Assembly (NCBI RefSeq): GCF_904849725.1
Contig: NC_058520.1
Span: 532,446,083-532,510,082, forward strand
DNA from: Hordeum vulgare subsp. vulgare
Lineage: Eukaryota > Streptophyta > Magnoliopsida > Poales > Poaceae
DNA length: 64,000 nucleotides
Direction of reading: 5' to 3'
Every line of letters begins with the position of its first letter. Position 1 is the stretch's first letter. The notes beneath the pieces are model-generated. The model was not told the origin of the DNA, did not search any database, and saw nothing but the letters and a program-made list of their open reading frames with translations. Positions 24,230 through 35,396 of the stretch are shown piece by piece. A program made the translations under genes and the position numbers.

Positions 24230-26587
24230 ATGCGCTGGGCGGGGCCCCGCACCTACACCACCGGATGCATCGTGTCCGGATCAGTTTGCATGCCTGTGGA
24301 GCTCGCTTTCGACGAGGCGACACCCATGATGATCGACGTCCCCGTCCGCCATGCGGATTCGGACGAAGATTCTGACGACGAGGCGCTTCCTAGCGTCGTC
24401 GTCACTGCTATGGAGAACCTCAGCGTTCTCTTCAGCGACCTTCGCCTCAACGACGGCCCACGATACTTCGGCGAGGACTACGACGTTGAGGGCCTCTGCG
24501 CCAGTTTCAGCAGGCTCTCTATCGCTGAGATGCCTGCCCACGACGTTTACCCCAGTAACGTCCTCATCTTCGACGGCCCTCCGCCGTCGGTGGGGTTCTT
24601 CACCCCATACCACGTCGCTGTCGTTTCCAACGCCGTGGAGGTGATGGTTATTGGCGCTGGCACCAGCACGGCTCCTGGCAAGGCCTCCGCAAGCGCTGGC
24701 GAGCCCGCTGCAGCCGCCGCCGACACTCTTCGGGACGCCATCGCTGGCCTGAAGACACCGGTTACCGCTTCCGCCGACCCTGCAGACACTCGGGCCTCAC
24801 TAGAGGAGGCTCGCAAGCGCATCTTGGAGGAGGGCATCGTCGTGGCCTTGGAAAAACGTCGGTTGGAGGCTACGCATCGTGAGTATAACTCCGCATACGG
24901 TCATACTCCGATTTCCGAGGCCCCTATCCGGCTTGGATCGGTCTGCAGCCGCGAACGGTTCGTCGCTGAGGTTCTAGGCGGGGACCTGCCCACCTACGAG
25001 ACTCCTGCGGCCAACATGCGGGCGGCGCAGGCGGCCATGGAGGAGATGGCAAGCCTGGAAGGCGAGGAGCGCGCCTTCAAGGAGAAGCGCGTCAAGGATC
25101 TCCTTGACGCCGCTACCCAGCAGCACGCTCGGTTCGACCCCGGCCAGGCTCATTCAGAGTCCCCCGGGCCGAACTCGGGGGCTCGCCGCGACCCTAGCGG
25201 CCAGCACCACGCCGAAGGATCTTCCTCGCATCGTCCTTCCCGCTGGAGGGGCGAGGGAAGCCAAGGCCGGCGCTCGCAGCACCAGAGCGAGCACACTTCG
25301 GGCCTACGTCGCGGAGAAGACGAGGGCGACTCAGAGTATGGGGATCTTCCCCCGCGAAGAACTCACGCATCCGGCTCCTGAGGAGCCTCCCCTCTCGCCA
25401 CTAGGGCTGGCGCCCGCGCCTCCCAGGATGAGCGGGACACCCGCCGGTGTATCATCGCCCTGGCCCATTTGACCCTCCTAGAGGAAGATGGACCCGTCGG
25501 TCCGGCTTGCTTCGGCCCCCGGATCCGAGGGGATCCGTTCCCCCGAGGCTTCACCCTGCCTCGGGATACACCGAAATATAACGGCACGACCAAGCCAGAA
25601 GACTGGCTGATCGACTACACCACGGCCGTAGGCATCGCCAGGGGCAACAAGTGCGTAGCTGTTCGCTACGTGCCACTCATGCTGGTCGGCTCGGCCCGGA
25701 CGTGGCTTAACAGCCTCCCGACCGGCAGCGTCAACTCCTGGGTGGACTTCGAGGAGGCATTCATCCGCAACTTCACCGGCACCTACAAGCGCCCTGGTCG
25801 GCCTCGCGAGCTGGCCATGTGCGTCCAGAAGGCCGACGAACCCCTCCGCGACTACGTCACCTGGTGGACTGAGCTCCGCAACTCCTATGAGGGGGTGCAT
25901 GAGGTACAAGCCATACAGTACTTTATTGACGGATGCCGAGACGGCACCCTCCTCAAGCACAAGCTCATGTGCACCGAGCCCACCTCCTTGGCGGTGCTCA
26001 TGGCCAAGGCGGACAAGTACGCCACGGCCGACTCCGCAATGCGCATCAAGGTGACCGCCTCGGACAAGGTTGTGCCTGCGCCGACTACTACCAAGTCGGC
26101 TGGGGACAACCGAGGCGGCCAGAACAACTACAAGCGCAAGGCGGATCAGATGGCCAACAACAAGCTAGTGGCCAACGTGGAGGGCGAGGCGTCGGCTTCC
26201 CAAGCCGGCCCTCCACGAAAGCGTCGCAATCAGGGCAACCCCAACTGGCTGCCCAAGCAGTCTCTCGAGCAGCTGCTGGACACCCCCTGCAAGATACATT
26301 CGGGGGCGGCGCCGTCTACCCATACCCTTCGACAGTGCAGCATCGCACGCCGACTGTCGCAAGGGGAGGGCCTGCCGGCTCCTCCGGGTGCGCAGGCGGC
26401 GCCCCGCGCACCGGCTCCCCATCACGCTCCGCTTCCGCCGCCGCCGCCTTGCGATGACGGCCCACACCCTAACGACTACCCGCGTCAAGACGGAGCGTTC
26501 GTCGTCTTCACCAGTGAAGGCGACGACAAGCACAGCCTGCGCCAAAGGCGGCGCGAGGTAAACGCCACTATCCCCCCGGTTCCCTAG
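24230..26587 (+). pseudogene. gag: Tat-1 gag with one internal stop
   Basis: The first ATG after the PBS is at 24230 (a second in-frame ATG is at 24290). The N-terminal part is acidic and low complexity, and about residues 180-300 are Ala- and Glu-rich and probably helical. A Retrotrans_gag core follows at about 25550-25960 (KYNGTTKPEDWL, SARTWLNSLPTGSVNSW, FIRNFTGTYKRPG), then a basic, Pro-rich C-terminal region. The frame is interrupted by TGA at 25379-25381, stays in the same phase, and ends at TAG 26585-26587. Protease sequence follows in frame, so gag-pol was originally one frame. Confidence 0.82.
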
Positions 26588-27313
26588 TACATGCATTGGT
26601 CCGACAAACCAATTACATGGAGCCGGGTTGACGACCCTGCGGTGATGCCCAACCCGGGGTCATACGCACTCGTCCTCGACCCCACCTTCACCTCCAAGAG
26701 GCTCACCTGCCGATTCTCCCGGGTGCTGGTCGATGGCGGCAGCAGCATCAACATCCTCTACCTCGACACTCTCCGCAAGCTCGGGCTCAAGGAGACGGAC
26801 GTCCTACCGACCAGCACTGTCTTCCACGGCACTGCGCCTGGGCAGCCATGCTCGCCCATCGGCAAGATCCAGCTAGACGTCCTCTTCGGCGACAAGGCCC
26901 ACTTCTGCCGAGAGTCCATATGGTTCGAGGTGGTGGACCTGAGTAGCCCGTACCACGCGCTGTTGGGGAGACCGGCTCTGGCCAAGTTCATGGCTATTTC
27001 GCACTACGCCTACCTGAAGATGAAGATACCGGGTCCAAAGGGCATCATCACTGTTGTTGGCTACTACAAGAAGTCGCTCGAGTGCGCCCAAGATAGAAGC
27101 CGCCTCGCCGACGCCTTAGTGATTGCCGAGGAGAAGCGGCAGATCGACCGGCTCATGGCCCAGGCTACAAAGCAGCCGACGATTCCTTCTCCTCCGTCCC
27201 AATCGGCCGGCGAGGGCTCTTTCAAGCCGGCTAAAGAGACCAAGCAGGTCCCACTCGACTCAACCAACCCGAAGCAGTGCATCACCATCAGGGCTGGCCT
27301 CAGCCCCAAATAG
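26588..27313 (+). pseudogene. Tat-1 aspartic protease region
   Basis: VLVDGGSSINILYLDTLRKLG, with the active-site-type Asp codon at 26732, is the retropepsin signature of this lineage (D-G-G-S where D-S/T-G is common in others). Downstream SPYHALLGRPALAKFMA fits the conserved C-terminal half. The region ends at TAG 27311-27313 in the context AAA-TAG-GAA, at the same place where Tat-2 also has TAG. Confidence 0.82.
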
Positions 27314-29439
27314 GAAGGCGAGCTCGTCGATTTCCTCCATGAGAATCGGGACATCTTTGCATGGTCCCCCAAGGACATGCCGGGTGTTCCGAGGAAGTAC
27401 GCCGAGCACAAACTTCACGTGCGACCGAATGCAAAGCCGGTGAAACAACCTTTGCGCCGCTTCGCCGAGGGGAAGCGGCGCACAATCGGAGAAGAGATCA
27501 CCCGTCTCCTTGGAGACGGCTTCATCATGGAGGTTTTCCACCCGGACTGGCTGGCGAACCCAGTCCTGGTGCTTAAGAAGAACAACACATGACGAATGTG
27601 CATCGACTACACTAGCCTGAATAAGGCCTGTCCGAAAGACCCTTTCGCGTTGCCTAGGATAGATCAAGTGATCGACTCCACTGCAGGCTGCGAACTACTG
27701 TCATTTCTGGATGCTTATTCAGGCTACCATCAAATCAAGGTGGATCCAGCTGATCGCCTGAAGACCTCCTTCATCACGCCCTTCGGGGCCTACTGCTACA
27801 CCACCATGACGTTCGCTCTGAAGAACGTAGGTGCGACATTCCAACGCTGCATGCAGCAGTGCCTACTGCCACAGTTTGGCAGAAACATCCACATCTATGT
27901 GGATGACATCGTTGTCAAGACGAAGCAGCACTTCAGCCTCCTCGACGACCTGCAAGAGACATTCGCCAATCTGCGCGAATACAAGATCCGGCTCAATCCG
28001 GAGAAGTGCGTCTTCGGGGTCCCAGGCGGCAAACTCTTGGGGTTCTTTGTATCCACCTGCGGCATCGAAGCGAACCCTGTGAAGATCAGCACCATCGAGC
28101 GAACGGTGCGGCCGGCTCGGATCCTCGACGTCCATAAGTTCGCCGGCTGCTTGGCATCCCTCAGCCGGTTCGTCAGCCGGCTTGGCGAGAAGGCCCTTCC
28201 ACTCTACCAGCTCATGAAGAAGACGACGAAGTTCGAGTGGAACGACCAAGCGGACAAAGCCTTCCGCGACCTCAAGCGGGTAATCTCGAGCCTGCCAATC
28301 TTGGCAGCCCCATCTGAAAGGGAACCCATACTTATATACATCGTGGCGACCACTCACGTGGTCAGCGTAGTGTTGGTAGTTCAGCGCAAAGAGGAAGGCA
28401 AGGCCTTGCCAGTGCAGCGCCCTGTCTACTACCTTAGTGAGGTCTTGTCCACCTCTAAGCAGAACTACCCTCATTATCAAAAAATGTGTTATGGTGTTTA
28501 CCTTGCTGCAAAGAAATTAAAACAATACTTCCAAGAGCATGCCATCACTGTGGTGAGCACTCCTCCGCTCTGAGAGATCATGGGCAACCGTGACGCCACG
28601 GGCAGAATCGCCAAATGGTCCATCGCCATGGCGGACCACGATATTCGGTACGAGCCTCGCACCGCCATCAGATCACAGGTGGTGGCCGACTTCTTAGTCG
28701 ACTAGGCCGAGACCCAGTTTGAGCCACCGCCTCCAGACTCCATGCATTGATGGATGCACTTCGACGACTCGAAGATGCGGACAGGATTGGGAGCCGGCAT
28801 CATCTTGACGTCCCCGAAAGGGGACCAGCTCAAGTACGCTCTCCAGATCCACTTCGCCGCCTCCAACAACGTCGTCGAGTACGAAGCACTGGCTCACGGC
28901 CTCCGGCTGGCCAAGGAGGTTGGCATCCGGCGGCTCATATGCTTCGGCGATTCGGACCTGGTGGTGCACCAGGTCTCTGGCGAATGGGATGCCAGGGACG
29001 CCAACATGGCAAGCTACCGCTTCCTCATCCAGCGGCTCAGCGGCCCCTTCGAGGGTTGCGAGTTCCACCACGTTCCCAGGGCGAAAAATGAGGCGGCAGA
29101 TACGCTGGCAAAGATCGGCTCCACAAGGCAGGCCATCCCAGCCGGCGTCTCCCTCGAGCAACTCCACAAGCCGTCTATCAAGCCGTCTCCGGAGTCGGCA
29201 TCAATCTTCGTACCGACCGACTCCATGATACAAGCGCCGCCGGCTCCGCCAGTTATGCCGGCTGCGGACCCCATGCCGGCTGCACTGACGGCACCGGCTC
29301 CAAATACGGCACCGATTGAGTCTACGATACAAGCGCCGTCGCCTCCACCAACTACGCCGGCTTCGGATCCTAATCCGGGTCCATTGGTCCACCCGACTCC
29401 AAGAACGACAACCCCGGCTCTGCCCGGGCTCGAATCCTC
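27314..29439 (+). pseudogene. pol: Tat-1 reverse transcriptase and RNase H, with several stops
   Basis: RT motifs run in order: FHPDWLANPVLVLKK, RMCIDYTSLNKACPKDPFAL, FLDAYSGYHQIK, FGAYCYTTMTF and the catalytic YVDD at 27896-27907. The connection/tether follows, then an RNase H domain at about 28750-29130 with the FDDSK, EYEALAHGL, GDSDLV and NEAADTLAKIG motifs. Stops in the same phase are TGA 27590-27592, TGA 28571-28573, TAG 28703-28705 and TGA 28748-28750. No frameshift is seen. A Pro-rich linker after RNase H (29200-29430) is cut by the CACTA element. Confidence 0.88.
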
Positions 29440-30998
29440 CACTAGTAGAAAAAGGTCCTTTGGCCTGGACCCTTTAGTCCCGGCCTGCCTCTGGGCCGGG
29501 ACTAAAGGCCCGACCACGTCGCCTCAAATCGCACGAGGCTTTGGTCCCGGCCGGTAAGGAGCCTTTAGTCCCGGTTTGTGTCTCGAACCGGGACTAAAGG
29601 GTTTGAAGGATTTAGTCCCGGTTCGTGTCTTGGACCTTTAGTCCCGGTTCGTGTCTCGAACCGGGACTAAAGGGTTTGGAGGATTTAGTCCCGGTTGGTG
29701 TCTTGAACCGGGACTAAAGGGTAGACCTTTAGTCCCGGTGCGTGACACGAACCGGGACTAAAGGTGTTCAGATTTTTTCTTCTGTTTTTAAATTCTTGTT
29801 TGTAGTTTCTGTTTTAAATTGCTTATATCTTTTAGGATATTTGATGTTTTTGATTGATTCTTTTTGCATTAGATTCAAATTTTTGTCTAGTTTCTGTTTA
29901 TGCCATTAGTTTTCAAATTTGAATGGTTTAAATTTGAATTTGTTTAAATTTTCTTCAAACCCAGTTTTTGAACAACTTGAGTTTACAAATAGTTTTTAAT
30001 TTAATTCTTTTTGCTCCCACTCATGTGTTAGATTGTTGTCACAGTAAGATTTATTTGGTTATTTTAAAAATAATTTAAATTAGGATTTTAATTAAAGAAA
30101 TATTGTTTTGCTCCCACTCATGTTTTAGTTATTTAATTGTTGTTTTTTATTATTTTTAGTTAGTTCTTTGTGTAGATTTTAACATGTTGTAGTATGGTGC
30201 ATATTTAATGCACAAAAAATCTACAGTTCAATTAATTTTTAAAAAATGCCTTTGTAGCAGATGGGTTTTCGTCTGAAGCCTTGATACTTTGAGTTTTGTA
30301 GAAAATAAACAAAAATGATAAAATCTTCAAAAAATAAACAAAAATGAAAAAATCTTCAAAAAATAAAATCCTTTGAGATGTTGTTAGGTTTTAGTGTCTA
30401 GTCGGTATAGAAATTTTGAGATATGAATTTTGACCGTTTTTGTAAAAAAAGGAAAAAAAATAAACGGCCATAACTTTTGCATACGACGTCCAAAAAAAAT
30501 TAATATATAAAAAAAACTAGAAAAAATTGGTACTCGATTTCACCCGGGCTTGCCCGATGAAGTTTTCTCACATGCTCAAAATTCCAAATGGAAAAAAAGT
30601 TATTTCAAAAAGAAGTTTTTTCCAAAAAAAAAGAAAAATAATTTTATTTAAAAATATTAGGTTGTTTTCATTGAAATTCACTATTATTGTTACTTATTAA
30701 GTTTATTTTAATAATTGTTTGTAATTCAAAAAGTTAAATCATGTGACATGACATCAAGACCCAAGTTGTTTAGGATTGATAGCTTACTATTGTCAGGAAA
30801 ACAACAAGTGCACACTTGGCAACTAGGGGCGATAGAACCAGAAAATTAAGCGTGCTCGGGCTGAAGTAGTGAAAGGATGGGTGGTCGGCCGGGAAGTTAG
30901 ACGATTTGAAATGAGTGATCCACGCTAGAGTAGTGAGGATGGGTGATACTAAAGCCCCTTACGGGCCGGGACTAAAGGCCTTGTCCCTACTAGTGCTC
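29437..30998. mobile_element. non-autonomous CACTA transposon (29440-30995) with TSD CTC
   Basis: The ends are CACTAGTAG and CTACTAGTG, flanked by CTC at 29437-29439 and 30996-30998, the three-base duplication typical of CACTA. Both ends carry inverted subterminal copies of TTTAGTCCCGG/CCGGGACTAAA, densest at 29480-29765. The middle is AT-rich and without a transposase ORF, so movement would need enzyme in trans. Removing element plus one CTC returns the pol frame to its original phase, an independent check on the boundaries. Confidence 0.9.
29480..29765. repeat. CACTA subterminal inverted-repeat cluster
   Basis: Successive GGTCCCGG/TTTAGTCCCGG and CCGGGACTAAAGG blocks alternate in orientation every 30-50 bases (about 29480, 29508, 29567, 29587, 29610, 29638, 29660, 29685, 29707, 29727 and 29751). 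These are likely transposase binding sites and could fold into several hairpins if transcribed. Confidence 0.75.
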
Positions 30999-32399
30999 CC
31001 GGTGGGTGGACGTCATGGAGATAGACGATGAGCCGGCTGCAGCAATAGCACCGGGGACGCCATCAGGCTCGGGGGCTGCAGAAGCCCCCAACAGTCAAGA
31101 CGAAGCGGAGGCGACCCTTGTGTCGGCTCCATCATGGGATCATGCCATTCTGGCCTTCCTTCTTCGCGACCAACTTCCTCAGAACGAGGCGGAGGCGAGA
31201 CAGACCCAGCGCAGGTCCGCCGCCTACGCCATCATCAATCGCGAGCTGGTGCGACGCAGCACGACCGACGTGTTCCAATGCTGCGTCGAATCAGAAAAAG
31301 GGCAGGAGATCCTCAGAGACATCCACCAGGGGGAGTGCGGGCATCATGCCGCCTCCAGAACCCTGGTGGCCAAAGCATTCCGCCATGGATTCTACTGGCC
31401 CACGACCCTCGAGGAGGCTGTGGATCTGGTGGACAAATGTGAAGGCTGCCAACGCTTCAGTGCACAAAGCCATATGCCGCCTTCAGCGTTGAAAACCATT
31501 CCCTTATCATGGCCATTCGCCCTCTGGGGACTGGACATGGTTGGGGCCTTCAAGACGGCTCGCGGAGGGATGACGCATCTTCTGGTAGCCGTCGACAAGT
31601 TCACCAAGTGGATCGAAGCCAGGCCTATCAAGAAGCTTGACGGCCCCACTGATGTCAGGTTTATCACAGACATCTCTGTCCGATATGGCGTTCCCCACAG
31701 CATCATCACCGACAACGGCACCAACTTCTCCAAGGGCGCCCTGGCGCTCTACTGTTCCAAGGTAGGCATCTAGCTCGACCTGGCCTCAGTGGCACACCCC
31801 CAGTCAAACGGCCAAGCGGAGAGGGCCAACGGCCTGATCCTAGCCAGCATCAAGCCAAGGCTGGTGGCACCACTGGTCAGGTCAGCCACCTGCTGGATCG
31901 AAGAACTGTCGGCGGTACTATGGAGCCTCCGCACCACGCCCAACCGGTCGACCGGCTTCACTCCATTCTTTCTGGTATACGGGTCTGAGGCTATCATCCC
32001 CACGGATGTCGAACTCGACTCGCCTTGGGTCACCCTATACACAGAAACGGAGGCGAAGGAGGCCAGAGAAGACGGTGTGGATCTCCTCGAGGAAGCAAGG
32101 GACTTGGCTTTGAGCCGGACGGCCATCTACCAACAGAAGCTGAGATACTACCACAGCAAAAGGATCAGGCCCCTCTCTTTCAGGGAGGGAGAGTTGGTCC
32201 TCAGAAGAATCCAGCGCATTGCCGGCCAGCACAAGCTCTCACCCCCTGGGAGGGACCCTTCATCATCAGTAGGGCGTTACACAACAACGCTTACTACCTG
32301 ATCGACGCCCAGAAGCCAAGGAAGCGCAAGAGGGACAACTACGGCCAAGAAACGGAGCGCCCATGGAACGCGGCGTTGCTTCGCCCGTTCTATTGCTAA
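30999..32399 (+). pseudogene. Tat-1 integrase
   Basis: This part follows the CACTA element in the original phase. The zinc-binding HHCC region is about 31330-31450 (CGHHAASRTLV, CEGCQRF). The catalytic core contains WGLDMVGAF, ITDNGTNFS and HPQSNGQAERAN, supplying the D, D and E residues. The C-terminal part contains WEGPFIISRALHNNAYYL. TAG 31771-31773 interrupts the core, and a one-base loss near 32247 shifts the last 150 bases, which end at TAA 32397-32399. Confidence 0.85.
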
Positions 32400-35396
32400 A
32401 AGGCAGAAGACAAGCAAAGGAAAGAGCATATACATGTATCTTCCTCCCTCTTGAGGGAACAAAGAAGGACATGCTCCATGTTTCTTTTTGTCAAGAGTTC
32501 TCTGTTGGAATTATGCCCTAGAGGCAATAATAAATATAGTTATTATTATAATTCCTGTATTAAGATAATCGTTTATTATCCGTGCTATAATTGTATTGAA
32601 TGAAGACTTATATACATGTGTGGATACATAGACAAAACATTGTCCCTAGCAAGCCTCTAGTTGGCTAGCCAGTTGATCAAAGATAGTCAGGGTCTTCTGA
32701 CTATGTACAAGGTGTTGTTGCTTGATAACTGGATCACGTCATTAGGAGAATCACGTGATGGACTAGACCCAAACTAATAGACGTAGCATGTTGATCGTGT
32801 CATTTTGTTGCTACTGTTTTCTGCTTGTCAAGTATTTGTTCCTATGACCATGAGATCATATAACTCACTGACACCGGAGGAATGCTTTGTGTGTATCAAA
32901 CGTCGCAACGTAACTCGGTGACTATAAAGATGCTCTACAGGTATCTCCGAAGGTGTTCGTTGAGTTAGTAAGGATCGAGACTGGGATTTGTCACTCCGTG
33001 TGACAGAGAGGTATCTTGGGGCCCACTCGGTAATACAACATCACACACAAGCCTTGCAAGCAATGTAACTTAGTGTAAGTTGCGGGATCTTGTATTACGG
33101 AACGAGTAAAGAGACTTGCCGGTAAACGAGATTGAAATAGGTATGCGGATACTGACGATCGAATCTCGGGCAAGTAACATACCGAAGGACAAAGGGAATG
33201 ACATACGGGATTGTATGAATCCCTCGCACTGAGGTTCAAATGATAAGATCTTCGTAGAATATGTGGGATGCAATATGGGCATATAGGTCCCGCTATTGGA
33301 TATTGACCGAGGAGTCACTCGGGTCATGTCTACATAGTTCTCGAACCCGCACGGTGTGCACACTTAAGGTTCGACGTTGTTTTATGCGTATTTGAGTTAT
33401 ATGGTTGGTTACTGAATGTTGTTCAGAGTCCCGTATGAGATCACGGACGTCACGAGAGTTTTCGGAATGATCCGGAAATGAAGATTGATATATAGGATGA
33501 CCTCATTTGATTACCGGAAGGTTTTCGGAGTTACCGGGAATGTACCGGGAATGACGAATGGGTTCCGGGTGTTCACCGGGGGGGGGGAGTGGGGCAGCCC
33601 ACCCCGGGGAAGCCCATAGGCCTTGGGAGTGGCGCACCAGCCCTTGGTGGGCTGGTGGGACAGCCCAAGAAGGCCCTATGCGCCATAGATAGAAAATCAA
33701 AGAGAAAAAAAGGAGGTGGGAAGGGAGAGAAGGACTCCACCTTCCAATCCTAGTTGGACTAGGATTGGAGGAGGACTCCTCCTCCCCTTTGTGCGCAGCC
33801 CTTGGGGCTCCTTGAGCCTCAAGGCAAGCCTCCCCTCCCTCCTCCTATATATATGGAGCTATTAGGGCTGATTTGAGACAACTTTTTCAAGGCAGCCCGA
33901 CCACATACCTCCACGGTTTTACCTCTAGATAGCGTTTCTGCGGAGCTCGGGCGGAGCCCTGCTGAGATTAGATCACCACCAACCTCGGGAGCGCCGTCAC
34001 GCTGCCGGAGAACTCATCTACCTCTCCGTCTCTCTTGCTGGATCAAGAAGGCCGAGATCATCGTCGAGCTGTTCGTGTGCTGAACACGGAGGTGCCGTCC
34101 GTTCGGCACTAGATCGTGGGACGGATTGCGGGACGGTTCGCGGGGTGGATTGAGGGACGTGAGGACGTTCCACTACATCAATCGCGTTCACTAACGCTTC
34201 TGCTGTACGATCTACAAGGGTACGTAGATCGGAAATCCCCTCTCGTAGATGGACATCACCATGATAGGTCTTCGTGCGCGTAGGAAATTTTTTGTTTCCC
34301 ATGCAACGTTCCCCAACATTCTCACTCACGTGTACGGGCTACACAGCGTACCACCTCTTGCCGGCTTGCTTAAGGTCGGAGGCTACGCAGCGCAGCCCCT
34401 TGCTAGCTTTAAACAAGCTCGGAGGCTCGCGAGCCGCCCGGACGGTCAAATCCTTGTAGTCGGGCACATAGTATACCGGCTGAATCCCGGTCGATCGCTT
34501 GAACCTGCGGGCTGGCTCCGGTCGCTCGGTTCGTGATGTGACGCTGGGTCAAGTCGAATACATGCACAGTCCGGCTATACTTGGAACGACCGGCTCGGGC
34601 CGGCTCGATCGTATATATGATCTCCTTCAAGACTCAAGACGGACTCTGACTGCCGGGAACAACAAATATGGTGAAAAAAAGCAGGCTCCATGCTTTCTCT
34701 TGCTAAAAGAGTTTTCACTCAGTGTAGGGGCTACACCACGTACCACCTCTTGCTGGCTTGCTTAAGCTCGGAGGCTACACAGAAAAAAGCAGGCTCCATG
34801 CTTTCTCTTGCTAAAAGAGTTTTCACTCAGTGTACGGGCTACACCGCGTACCACCTCTTGCTGGCTTGCTTAAGCCCGGAGGCTATGCCGCGCGGCCCCT
34901 TGCTAGCTTCAAACAAGCTCGGGGGCTCGCCAGCCGCTCGGACGGTCAATCCTTGTAGTCGGGCACATAGTGTACCGGCTGAATCCTGGTCCATCGCTTG
35001 AACCTGTGGGCTGGCTCCGGTCACTCGGTTCGTGGTGTGATGCCGGGTCAGGTCGAATACATGCACAATCCGGCTATACTAGTGACGACCGGCTCGAGTT
35101 GGTTCATTCTAGTCGGCCTCTGATTGGCTTATGTCTTGTTCTTTACGTCTTGATGGCTTCGGATAAGAGAAGTCAACCAGGAATCAAAAGACGGGATCAT
35201 AAGACAACACGCTTGGTGACAAATATAATGCTGAATATATACATTCATAAAAAGCATTGGACCATGGCCCACGTTCGTTACATCCCTCCGGGGGTAGAAC
35301 AAAAAAAACACAAAAGGACGCCAATCACGGGACAACGGCCTCAGGGGTCGTCTCGGCTGCCGCTCCTGATGTGGTAGCATCGCCGCCTCCGGCTCC
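32400..35396 (+). repeat. Tat-1 post-pol region with diverged direct repeats, split by a solo LTR
   Basis: A repeat beginning near GCTCCATG...AAGAG and passing through GTACGGGCTACACAGCGTACC and TGGCTTGCTTAAG occurs at about 32471-34640 (interrupted by the solo LTR), as a short copy at 34684-34789, and as a long copy at 34793-35105. The long copies also share GTCGGGCACATAGT, CCGGCTGAATCC and AATACATGCACA. No protein domain is seen. The region separates the convergent pol and antisense genes. Confidence 0.65.
32503..34318 (+). mobile_element. solo Copia LTR, Angela/WIS/BARE group
   Basis: One 1816-base LTR (TGTTGGAATTATGCCC to CCCCAACA) is flanked by TTCTC at 32498-32502 and 34319-34323. No internal region or second LTR is present, so recombination between the two LTRs of a full element has removed the rest. 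Confidence 0.95.

Noticed and set aside
34499..35001. Small ORFs in the post-pol repeats of Tat-1
   Set aside because: They change frame between repeat copies, so they are not conserved as protein.
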